NCBI GenBank assembly: GCA_021651055.1
Contig: JAJHOH010000001.1
Location: 4,034,001 to 4,098,000, forward strand
Length of the DNA: 64,000 nucleotides
DNA from: Candidatus Manganitrophus morganii
GTDB taxonomy: Bacteria; Nitrospirota; Nitrospiria; SBBL01; Manganitrophaceae
Reading direction: 5' to 3'
In this document: positions 34,745 through 42,450 of the stretch, one piece after another
How positions within the stretch are numbered: the stretch's first letter is position 1
Layout of the letters: each line of letters opens with the position of its first letter
Notes under the pieces: generated by a model
Database searches by the model: none
Seen by the model: only the letters and a program-made list of their open reading frames with translations
What the model was told of the DNA's origin: nothing
Program-made: the position numbers and the translations under genes

Positions 34745-35152
34745 CTAGGTGCACTCTCTAAAGAGAGGGTTGGAGTGGGAGACGTCCGGGTCGCCGTTTT
34801 TGAGGTCCAGAAGGTAGTGCAAAACTTCATGGCGCCAGACGGAGAGGGTTCCCACCTTAAATGAATTGGGGCGAACGTACTCGCCGCTGCATCCGTCGGC
34901 ATAGTGCGGGCAGGGGAAAACCGGCGGCATCAGGATGACGGAAACGTCCTCATATTTCCCCTCGGTCATCCCGGCGCAGGCTTTTGTTTCGTCGAACGCT
35001 TTCTGTAAAAACTTTTCCGTCGTCGAATCGATAAAGAGGCCCGGCGGGGTCGATTCCGCGGAATGACCTTCCTTCCCGCATCCGCTCAGGACGAGCAGGG
35101 CGGCGATTCCCACCAAGATAGAAGTGAACTTTCGAACGACTCCGAGCGACAT
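34745..35152 (-). CDS. Lipoprotein with HExxH zincin-like motif
   Basis: 135 residues. Signal IAALLVLSGC with C25 as lipidation site. The C-terminal third has HEVLHYLLDL at 108-117, an HExxH motif preceded by W106, with H126 in DPDVSHSNPL as a possible third ligand; additional Cys at 59, 81, 88 and 134. This looks like a minimal zincin domain in an envelope lipoprotein, perhaps a peptidase or a degenerate metal-binding protein. Family not recognised. Monocistronic, with 262 bp of gene-free DNA upstream. Confidence 0.7.
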   Translation of the reverse strand: MSLGVVRKFTSILVGIAALLVLSGCGKEGHSAESTPPGLFIDSTTEKFLQKAFDETKACAGMTEGKYEDVSVILMPPVFPCPHYADGCSGEYVRPNSFKVGTLSVWRHEVLHYLLDLKNGDPDVSHSNPLFRECT

Positions 35153-35414
35153 GCTTCAATACCTTTACGGAATGAAAGCCCGATGACATCACGGTGTTCA
35201 ACGGAACATAACAATCCATTCCATATCGCAAAAGACATGCCAGTGGTCTCCCGAAGAAATTTCTGGAATTAAATTAATAAATTAGAGATTTTCTTCAGGT
35301 GAAGAGGGATAAATAAGGGTAAAAACGGGGCATTTTTTGGGCATTGTTGTGAAATGGGCTACATAGCTCGAAGGAAATAACTCGGTCGAGGGAGAAGGTT
35401 CCGAAGGCGCGGAA

Positions 35415-38045
35415 TCAGTCGTTTTTGGCGCCGCCGGATATCCAATCCCGGGTTAATTTAATTTCTTCAGCGGAGAGGAAAGGCCCGCCGAGAGGCATTT
35501 GAGTATTGAATGGTGCCGCAGCGGTTCCTTCGAGTTTGTGGATGAGGTAGCTCTCATCGGGTTTGAACGGCTCAACCCTTTTGAAGGTAGGGCTCTGAGT
35601 GCTCGCCGCATTCACGAGGTTCTCAAAAGAGGTTTGCTGAGAATCGAGGAAGAGATTGGCTGTCACGCCGCCCACTTCGGCTGGGTTATGGCAGCTGGCG
35701 CACTTTGGCGTAAAAATCTGAGCTTGAAGGGCGGCCAGGGTCGGAGGAGGTGTCTCGATTTGACCACGGATTTCACCGAGTTGATGGAACGCGGTATGAA
35801 CGTGGACATAGGTTCTTCCCTCCCGCATGGCCTTAATCAGATCGGAAAAGGTCCCGATACCTGCCACCAGCCTGGCGCTGGGTTCCAGGTCGGAGGGGGT
35901 CAATCTTCCAGTCAATGGGCTGATAAAGCTGCTGGCGGTGAGGGTGGAAAGGACGGCGCCGCCGCCTTGCCCTCTTGATGCCAGGTGAATTTGGACCGCT
36001 GTGATTTCTCTGAAGCCGAGATCCGAGACAGAGAGCGTATAGGTTATTTCAGTCTGTCCAGGGCTGATTATAAATGTGGCCGATCCAGTAGCAGATGTCG
36101 TTACAGGTGTTGTCTGGATTTCCTGATCGCCGGTGAGGTTTGCCCGTAATAAAACCGAAGGGGCGGCGGTTTGGAAGCGGCCAAGAGTGAAATGACTGCT
36201 AAGCTGTCCTCCTACGATGACCTTGCCGTCGGCCTGAAGATCCATGTCAAAGGCAAGAATGCCGGTCCCGATCGTTATTGCAAGGATGCCGTCAGTATCG
36301 AAAGTATTATCGAGAGTACCATCGATGTTGAACCGTGCTAGAGAAAGATTTCCTCCAGCAAGGATCTTGCCGTCTGCCTGAAGGGCGACCGCTTGGTAAC
36401 TGAGGGTGCTGACTGCAATGGCGGTCGTCACGATTCCGTCGGTACTAAATGTATTGTCGAGGCTGCCGTTCTCATTGTACCTTGTTAAGGCGACTGTCGT
36501 TACTCCGCCGCTATTTGATTGTCCTAATGCAACGATTTTACCGTTGGGCTGAATAATTAAGTCAAGAATGATGCTATTTGTTGTTCCAATAATGGTCGTG
36601 ACGATACCATCCGTGTCGAAAGTTGTATCGAGAGTACCATTGGCATTATATCGGACCAGGGTGAAATGGTTCGCAGATCGTCCTGCTACGATTATTTTTC
36701 CATCAGCTTGAAGAGCGACTGCACGCACTTCTCCAGCGGGGGCAGTGACGATACCGTCGGTGTCAAAGGTTGTATCCGGGCTGCCGTTGGTATTAAACCG
36801 GGCCAGGGCAAAGGTAACTGCTCCCCCCCCGACGGGGTTAGTTTGTCCTGCTAGGATAATCTTGCCGTCGGCTTGAATCACCAGGTCAAGACCGAAGCTG
36901 GAACTTCCAATGGTCGTGGTAACAATGCCGTCGTTGCCGAAAGTGGAATCTCGGGTTCCGTCGGAGTTATAACGAGCCAGAGCGAATTGGTTTGCAGAGT
37001 CTCCTCCCACGACGATCTTTCCATCAGTCTGAAGGGCAACATTCCTTGCAATGCTGGAGGCCCCAATCGTAGTAGTGACAATTCCATCATTATTGGTGCC
37101 GAATGTGGTGTCAGGACTACCGTCAGGGTTGTACCGGACCAGAGTGAAATGAGACCCACTCAAGTTGGACTGGCCTACTGCAATGATTTTCCCATCTGTT
37201 TGAACGGCCAAACCGGTGATAGAGCTGCTACTTCCGAGAGGGGTGCTGACGATGCCATCTGAATCGAAAGTTGGGTCGATTGTCGCCGGTTTAACCACAG
37301 CCACGGCTATCGTTGTACTTTTCGTAGGGTCGGCCTGGCTGGTTGCCACCACATTATGAGTCCCTGGCGTCACGGGAGCAGTATAGGTGCCGCCCGGCGT
37401 GATCGTACCGTTTGCATCTCCCCCTTCGACGTTCCAGGTGACGCCCTGATTTGCATTTTGTGCGATGGCTGCCGTAAAGGTCTGAACCCCGTTGGGGGGG
37501 AGAATCGCCGTTTGAGGATTCACGACCACGGAAACCTCAGGTTTAAGATTGGGATTCGTCCAGGCATCGCTGGCGGATCCGAAGATCTCCACCTCGTTGA
37601 GGTTGGTGAAGCCGTCGTTGTCGGTGTCGGGGTAAACAAGCGCCCCGGCGTCGAAGGGAACCGGGGTGTCGGCATTGGCCTGGATCGTGATCGTCACGGC
37701 GGGAGCGGTGGCGATTAAAGCATTATCGATAAAATACTGAATCTCAAACGTGTGCGGTCCGACGGGAAGGTTGGGGATGGTTCCCACGACCCGGTCGTTT
37801 TGCGTATCGACTTGCAGATCGATGATTTGGACGTTGGGGGTTCCCCCATCGACGATCACCTTCGCATTCAGCCCAGTCCGAAGTTTCTCCAACGGTGCGG
37901 GAATCGGGGAGGAGAAGTTGTCCGCCGCGCCGGGCCCGATCGTGGTCTGCCGATCGCCGGTTTGGCCGCAACCGATCAGGAAAAGGGCGACGAACAGTCC
38001 GGTAAGAATCGAGGTGAAGGGAAATTTGAATTTAAAAGAGAGCAT
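35415..38045 (-). CDS. Lipoprotein: Ig-like, 7 delta-60 repeats, CHRD, c-type cytochrome
   Basis: 876 residues from the ATG at 38045, which begins a lipoprotein signal (TGLFVALFLIGC). Order: short beta domain, Ig/Big-like domain (QTAILPPNGVQTFTAAIAQN), seven delta-60 repeats (unit like LQADGKIIVAGRSANHFTLV), a CHRD domain (ITAVQIHLASRGQGGG, VHVHTAFHQLGEIRGQIE), and a C-terminal cytochrome c domain with CASCH at 782-786 and a likely distal Met near 850 (QMPLGG). It should sit in the periplasm or on the surface and bind one heme. The longer frame (from 38207) runs into the upstream gene's Gly tract and is rejected. It starts 23 bp after the upstream gene. Confidence 0.85.
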   Translation of the reverse strand: MLSFKFKFPFTSILTGLFVALFLIGCGQTGDRQTTIGPGAADNFSSPIPAPLEKLRTGLNAKVIVDGGTPNVQIIDLQVDTQNDRVVGTIPNLPVGPHTFEIQYFIDNALIATAPAVTITIQANADTPVPFDAGALVYPDTDNDGFTNLNEVEIFGSASDAWTNPNLKPEVSVVVNPQTAILPPNGVQTFTAAIAQNANQGVTWNVEGGDANGTITPGGTYTAPVTPGTHNVVATSQADPTKSTTIAVAVVKPATIDPTFDSDGIVSTPLGSSSSITGLAVQTDGKIIAVGQSNLSGSHFTLVRYNPDGSPDTTFGTNNDGIVTTTIGASSIARNVALQTDGKIVVGGDSANQFALARYNSDGTRDSTFGNDGIVTTTIGSSSFGLDLVIQADGKIILAGQTNPVGGGAVTFALARFNTNGSPDTTFDTDGIVTAPAGEVRAVALQADGKIIVAGRSANHFTLVRYNANGTLDTTFDTDGIVTTIIGTTNSIILDLIIQPNGKIVALGQSNSGGVTTVALTRYNENGSLDNTFSTDGIVTTAIAVSTLSYQAVALQADGKILAGGNLSLARFNIDGTLDNTFDTDGILAITIGTGILAFDMDLQADGKVIVGGQLSSHFTLGRFQTAAPSVLLRANLTGDQEIQTTPVTTSATGSATFIISPGQTEITYTLSVSDLGFREITAVQIHLASRGQGGGAVLSTLTASSFISPLTGRLTPSDLEPSARLVAGIGTFSDLIKAMREGRTYVHVHTAFHQLGEIRGQIETPPPTLAALQAQIFTPKCASCHNPAEVGGVTANLFLDSQQTSFENLVNAASTQSPTFKRVEPFKPDESYLIHKLEGTAAAPFNTQMPLGGPFLSAEEIKLTRDWISGGAKND

Positions 38046-38068
38046 AAAAGAAACGGTTACCTCTATTG

Positions 38069-38743
38069 TTAAGGGGTTGGTCCTGAAACGGTTGCGGTGC
38101 CGGTTTGTCCCCCTGCGCCACCGCCGCCACCGCCCCCTCCACCGCCGCCCCCTCCGGCTGCGGCCGCGCCGACCATAACAACCCCCGCAACGGCCCAGAC
38201 CCACCATTTCTTGTACCAGGGTTTCTCGGGGGAGGCATCTGTTTTCAGCGCTGTCTGTTTTTCTTCCGCAGGGAAGACTTTCTCAGTGAAGGCCTCTTCG
38301 GTTCCCTTCTTTTCGGGGGTCGCGGGGGTCACGGTCAATGTGAGCGGGGAGAAGGAGAAGCCTCGTAGGGCGATGTTTCCGGCTTGATCGGCGGCCTGGA
38401 TGTAATATTCGAGGCCGGGCTCGGCGATATCGTCCTTCGGGATGGAAACCGAGAAGGTCCCTTTCGGCAGCCGTTCCATGTTGATGGAGGAGTACTCGTC
38501 GGTTCCGATCGTACGGTAGAAGAGGGTCGCCTCTTTGATTTCCGTATTATCGACGATGGTCGCCTGAACATTCACCGATTCGCCCGATCGGAAGGTTTGC
38601 GCCGGGGGCTCGTGCTGGATTGTGGGAGCGGCCAGGTCTGTATCGGCGATCAGTCTGAGGGATTGGGCCCACAGGGGCGCGGTCGGGATGACGAGAAAGG
38701 TATAAAAAGCGATGAAGCTGAGGAGCAATGCTCTGTTTTTCAT
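38069..38743 (-). CDS. Exported Ig-like protein with C-terminal membrane anchor and poly-Gly tail
   Basis: 224 residues. Signal peptide LLLSFIAFYTFLVIPTAPLWA, then a beta-sandwich domain (GESVNVQATIVDNTEIKEATLFYR, LEYYIQAADQAGNIALRGF), then a charged linker, a membrane segment after PWYKKWWVWAVAGVV and a run of about 13 Gly. The repetitive GGC/GGN codons make slippage possible. Role unknown; the anchor suggests that it is a periplasmic partner of the heme lipoprotein encoded 23 bp downstream. Confidence 0.75.
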   Translation of the reverse strand: MKNRALLLSFIAFYTFLVIPTAPLWAQSLRLIADTDLAAPTIQHEPPAQTFRSGESVNVQATIVDNTEIKEATLFYRTIGTDEYSSINMERLPKGTFSVSIPKDDIAEPGLEYYIQAADQAGNIALRGFSFSPLTLTVTPATPEKKGTEEAFTEKVFPAEEKQTALKTDASPEKPWYKKWWVWAVAGVVMVGAAAAGGGGGGGGGGGGGAGGQTGTATVSGPTP

Positions 38744-38902
38744 ATAAGACCCGTATGGATGGGTTGTGTAGGAAGTGAAAACTACCAGGGTTTGAAGGGC
38801 AAGTCAATCAAAAAATGCTTGGAAGGGATGATTTATGAAATTAAGTTTGGATGCGCCAAAAATGGAGGGGACCGGGTAGGGAATGGAGCGACAGAGTGCG
38901 GG

Positions 38903-39160
38903 TTACTTTCTTCGGTAAATTTCTCTCCGATGCCCCACCCTGAGAACAACAATCTCGTCTTCTTCGATATCGAATACCACACGATAATCGCCTATTCTGA
39001 AGCGGTAGCTTCCCAGAATAGAATCAGTCAATTTTTCAGCATGTTTGAACGGATCTTTGCAATACCGGAGGAGTGCTTTGCCGATCCTCTCTCGAATCGG
39101 GGAGGTGAGCGCCTTAATGTCTCTTTCGGCTTTCCGGGTATAGATGAGTCGATAGGTCAC
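38903..39160 (-). CDS. RelE/ParE-type toxin
   Basis: 85 residues. RelE superfamily mRNA interferases cut mRNA in the ribosome. Seen: YTRKAERDIKALTSPIRERI at the N-terminus, LTDSILGSYRFRIGDYRVVF in the core, and VLRVGHRREIYR at the C-terminus, the usual end with basic catalytic residues. The start overlaps the antitoxin stop by 4 bp. Toxins of this shape also include ParE gyrase poisons; sequence alone leaves a small doubt. Confidence 0.9.
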   Translation of the reverse strand: MTYRLIYTRKAERDIKALTSPIRERIGKALLRYCKDPFKHAEKLTDSILGSYRFRIGDYRVVFDIEEDEIVVLRVGHRREIYRRK

Positions 39161-39357
39161 CGGCCAAAGATCTCTTCGTGTGTTTTTACCCGCTTTGCCT
39201 TGTAATCGGCCCTCGCCTGCTTGATGCTTTCAAGATACTCTGGAGAAGTCGCGGCCAAGAGATCCTCTAAAAAGGCCTCTCTCGCTCTCTTCTTCATCCC
39301 CTTGACCGCCGTAATGATCTCTTCGGGCTTCACCTGAAGCGTGACTGTGGCTGGCAT
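39157..39357 (-). CDS. Antitoxin of RelE-type pair
   Basis: 66 residues from ATG 39357, preceded by GAGGAGGAAGAACC. It is short and acidic/basic mixed with helices (EEIITAVKGMKKRAREAFLE) and ends EEIFGR. N-terminal DNA-binding fold is not obvious, so it may be an unstructured neutraliser. Identity follows mainly from the 4-bp overlap with the RelE-like gene. The longer frame from 39420 lacks a ribosome site. Confidence 0.82.
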   Translation of the reverse strand: MPATVTLQVKPEEIITAVKGMKKRAREAFLEDLLAATSPEYLESIKQARADYKAKRVKTHEEIFGR

Positions 39358-39480
39358 CGGTTCTTCCTCCTCAAATGAGCGTTCACCCGTTATTGTACTG
39401 GAGGTCCTATTCGCGGTCAATCATTCTTCGGACCGAGGGTCGGCTGATATTGATATAGAGAGCATGTCGAATGAGGCCGA

Positions 39481-40284
39481 TTATCTGGAGCGCACCAAAA
39501 CGCAGGTAATATTGTCTTTTCCGCCGTTTCGGTTGGCCTCTTTGATCAGGATGTCGCAGGCCGATTGGATCGAGGAAGGGGAGGAGAGGACCTCCGCGAT
39601 GCGCGCGTCGGAAACCATATTGGTGAGGCCGTCTGAGCAGAGGAGAAAGAGATCGCCCGGTTGGAGAGGCTCTTCCAGAAGGTCGATTTTGACTTTGGTC
39701 TCCACGCCGACCGCGCGGGTCAGAATGTGCTTCAATTTGGAGGGGAGGGTCGCTGGAGCGGCCTTTCCCGAAGGGGGCTGCATCGCGGCAAGGGTGTGAT
39801 CTTGCGTCAGCAGCGCGAGGCGGCCGTTCCGCAGGCGGTAGGCCCGGCTGTCTCCCACATTCGCAATGATGGCTGTCTCCCCGGAGAGGGCCAGGGCGAC
39901 AATCGTCGTTCCGACGGTCCCGGGGCCGGTCAGGGTCTCCGTTCCGTCGAAAACTTTCACCTTCTCCTGGGAAAACTGATAAATCCGGTTGTTCGCTTCC
40001 TGAATCGCCTCCGTCAGCAGAGAGGCCGGTTTTTCTCTGCTGGAAGAGAGGAATTTTTTCGAGACGGTTTCCACCGCCATTCTGCTTGCGACCTCCCCGA
40101 AGGAGTGGCCTCCCATCCCGTCGGCCACCAGATAAAGGCCGGCTTCGTCCGAGAGAAAGAGCGCGTCTTCGTTGTGGGCCCGTCTTGAGCCGATATCGGT
40201 CAAACCGGCGCTTTCGGTTTTTCCGCCGGTTTTCTCCTCATTTCTTTTGAAGTGATTTTTAAGACTATTCCAAAGCACCGGCAT
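39481..40284 (-). CDS. PP2C-family Ser/Thr protein phosphatase (PppA/Stp type)
   Basis: 267 residues. PP2C motifs in order: RRAHNEDALF, VADGMGGHSFGEVAS with metal-binding D55, GTVGTTIVALAL, IIANVGDSRAYRL, FLLCSDGLTNMV and GGKDNITCVLV. In T6SS such phosphatases reverse the action of a PpkA kinase. The kinase and an FHA regulator lie 1-3 kb upstream on the same strand, so a shared role is likely. It overlaps the preceding exported-protein gene by about 20 bp. Confidence 0.92.
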   Translation of the reverse strand: MPVLWNSLKNHFKRNEEKTGGKTESAGLTDIGSRRAHNEDALFLSDEAGLYLVADGMGGHSFGEVASRMAVETVSKKFLSSSREKPASLLTEAIQEANNRIYQFSQEKVKVFDGTETLTGPGTVGTTIVALALSGETAIIANVGDSRAYRLRNGRLALLTQDHTLAAMQPPSGKAAPATLPSKLKHILTRAVGVETKVKIDLLEEPLQPGDLFLLCSDGLTNMVSDARIAEVLSSPSSIQSACDILIKEANRNGGKDNITCVLVRSR

Positions 40285-40783
40285 CCTCCCATATCCATCC
40301 CGACGGGGCGCGTTTGTAGGTGATCCGAAGGTATTTCATCTCCCGCTCGGGAACATCGACCAATCCGCCGACATAAAAGTGAATGACCTTTGCCGCCGAA
40401 TCGATCTTCTCAAAAACAACGACCGCCTTGCGTGTGACCGACGGAAAGAGATGGCTCTCCAGATTGGCCAGGCTCGCCATCTCTTCGGAAAGAATAACCT
40501 TCCTCGTCGGAGTCGGGGTGTACTGCTTTCCCGTATCGGTCACCGCGACAATATCGAGACGGGGAAGCCACCGCTTGCCGGTCCCGTTGCTGATCTGAAT
40601 CGGCCAGGCGAGATCGTGGTAATGGCCCTTCTTTGCGATCTTTTCTTTGACCTCGATCGGCGTTCCCCAACCAAAGTCGAGCGAGGCCGCCCGGGAGGAA
40701 TCGACGTCGAGTACGATGATGAGTGAAAAAAGGAAAAAAGAGATAACCTGGGTAAGTCGGCCGATCTTATTTGATCTGAACAT
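40265..40783 (-). CDS. Exported protein of unknown function, in phosphatase operon
   Basis: 172 residues from ATG 40783. Signal peptide VISFFLFSLIIVLDVDSSRA-AS. The mature part is one beta-rich domain (WPIQISNGTGKRWLPRLDIV, KVIHFYVGGLVDVPEREM) ending IWEDAGALE. No family recognised. The 3' end overlaps the phosphatase start. A longer frame to 40864 would hide the signal peptide and is less likely. An envelope sensor coupled to the phosphatase is possible but speculative. Confidence 0.65.
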   Translation of the reverse strand: MFRSNKIGRLTQVISFFLFSLIIVLDVDSSRAASLDFGWGTPIEVKEKIAKKGHYHDLAWPIQISNGTGKRWLPRLDIVAVTDTGKQYTPTPTRKVILSEEMASLANLESHLFPSVTRKAVVVFEKIDSAAKVIHFYVGGLVDVPEREMKYLRITYKRAPSGWIWEDAGALE

Positions 40784-41094
40784 CAATGGCGTTTTCCAAT
40801 TCGAACGAGAGGAGCAGGTTGCACGCTTGTCCAGCGATCCACTTCTGTTGAGAAGGAAAAGCAAAGGATATGCCGAGGGGGAAAGAGACGGGGAGTCGGA
40901 GAGAAATGCAGCCTAACCTTATGAATTAAAGAGAAGTTTCGTATTTGTCAGGAAGAAAGTCAACGAAGGCAGGTTCAACGTCCGGCGCATTGGATTTCAA
41001 ATTTTTGAAATGAGGGTTTAAAGAGTTGAAATGAGGAAGAATGCAGGTGCCCCTAAAAAGTTAAAGTCGTAGATGATATTTGGGCGGAAGAAGG
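40784..41094. other. Gene-free gap
   Basis: 311 bp between the exported-protein start and the FHA regulator stop. No ORF with a ribosome site, no RNA gene and no convincing hairpin seen. Confidence 0.5.
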
Positions 41095-42447
41095 TCACAT
41101 GTTGGCGCTTCGTTTTGCCGCTTCGCGGAGGTTGATCCCATACTTTTTCAGCTTGTAGTAGACGGTTCCCCGGCTGACCTTCAATGTCTCCGCCGCCTTG
41201 GCGGTATCCCAGCTGCTCTCTTTGAGGATCTTGAGGAGCAGCTCTTTCGAAATGGCATCGAGCGGGGCTTCGTCTTCCATCTCTGCGGGGCTGTTCCAGG
41301 CCTCTGAATCGAAAAGAAGGGTCTCGTCCAGAAGCTGGGGGGATCGGGAGCGAACGAGCGCGCTGTAGAAAGCGTTCTCCATCTGTCGGACATTGCCGGG
41401 CCAATCGGCGGCCTGAAGGCGATGGAGCGCTTCATCGGTCAAGACCGGCCTGGCCGGCAGGTTCAATTCCTCACCGAGCCGCTCGATAAAATGGGCGGCG
41501 AGAAGGGGGATATCTTCTTTTCGATCCCGCAGGGGAGGGAGGAGAATCTGAACGACCTTGATCCGGTAGTAAAGATCGGCGCGAAAGGTCCCCTCTTCGA
41601 CCGCCCGCTCCAGATCTTTGTTGGTCGCGGCGACGACGCGGGTATCGACCGGGGTCTCGCGCGCGCTTCCCAGCCGCATCACGACCTTTCCCTGGAGGAA
41701 GCGGAGAAGCTTCGCCTGGGCGGCCGGGCTCAATTCGCCGATCTCGTCGAGAAAAAGGGTTCCTTTATCGGCCTCCTCGATTTTTCCCTTCTGTGTGGTT
41801 TGAGCCCCGGTGAAGGCCCCTTTTTCATGTCCGAACAGCTCGCTTTCGATCAGATCGAGCGGGATGGCGGCGCAGTTGACGGCGATGAACGGCTCGTTTC
41901 TTCGCGCGCTTGCCTCGTGGATCGCCCGGGCGACCAGCTCCTTTCCGGTCCCATGCTCTCCCCGGATCAGGACGGTGACCGGATGACCCGAGACATCCTC
42001 GATGAGGCGGTAGATCTGCTGCATCGACGGGCTCTCTCCGATCAAGATTCCGAAATGGCTGCGGAGAGGAGCGTTGGAAGAGTAGGCCTCTTGTCGTCGA
42101 TCTTTTTCTTGCAGGACGGCGTGGGGTGTTTTCTTCGGAATGGGGACGGTGTGATCCTCCTGCCGACGGGAGCAGTCGATCTCGAACGGGTAGACCCCCA
42201 ACTTGCACTGCGAGGGAAGAAGGGTTGATCCGGCGACCGGTTTCCCGTCGAGGAGAACGCCGTTCGAGCTCCGGTCTTCCAGGCGGAAAGCGTCCCCCTC
42301 CTGCGCAATCACCAGATGAAGCCGTGACACGTGTTGATTGGGGAGGACCAGATCGTTCTCGGAAGAGCGGCCGACGGTAATTTCACCTTTGGACAGGAGC
42401 GAGCGCTGAATGAGCTTTTTATCGAGATAGACTTTGAATTCAAGCAT
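41095..42447 (-). CDS. FHA-domain sigma-54 activator (VasH-like role)
   Basis: 450 residues. FHA domain at about 1-95 (VGRSSEND, SRLHLVI, SSNGVLLDG), AAA+ domain of sigma-54 activators at about 132-360 with Walker A GEHGTGKE (163-170) and the sigma-54 contact loop GAFTGA (210-215), and a Fis-type helix-turn-helix at the C-terminus (TAKAAETLKVSRGTVYYKLK). The FHA domain reads phospho-threonine, so the upstream kinase probably controls it. The likely target is the sigma-54 promoter before hcp. It begins 3 bp after the kinase stop, so the two form an operon. Confidence 0.94.
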   Translation of the reverse strand: MLEFKVYLDKKLIQRSLLSKGEITVGRSSENDLVLPNQHVSRLHLVIAQEGDAFRLEDRSSNGVLLDGKPVAGSTLLPSQCKLGVYPFEIDCSRRQEDHTVPIPKKTPHAVLQEKDRRQEAYSSNAPLRSHFGILIGESPSMQQIYRLIEDVSGHPVTVLIRGEHGTGKELVARAIHEASARRNEPFIAVNCAAIPLDLIESELFGHEKGAFTGAQTTQKGKIEEADKGTLFLDEIGELSPAAQAKLLRFLQGKVVMRLGSARETPVDTRVVAATNKDLERAVEEGTFRADLYYRIKVVQILLPPLRDRKEDIPLLAAHFIERLGEELNLPARPVLTDEALHRLQAADWPGNVRQMENAFYSALVRSRSPQLLDETLLFDSEAWNSPAEMEDEAPLDAISKELLLKILKESSWDTAKAAETLKVSRGTVYYKLKKYGINLREAAKRSANM

Positions 42448-42450
42448 GCC

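Noticed and set aside
38046..38207. Arg/Gly-rich extension of the heme lipoprotein
   Set aside because: It is the out-of-frame reading of the upstream gene's poly-Gly tract; the signal peptide begins at 38045.
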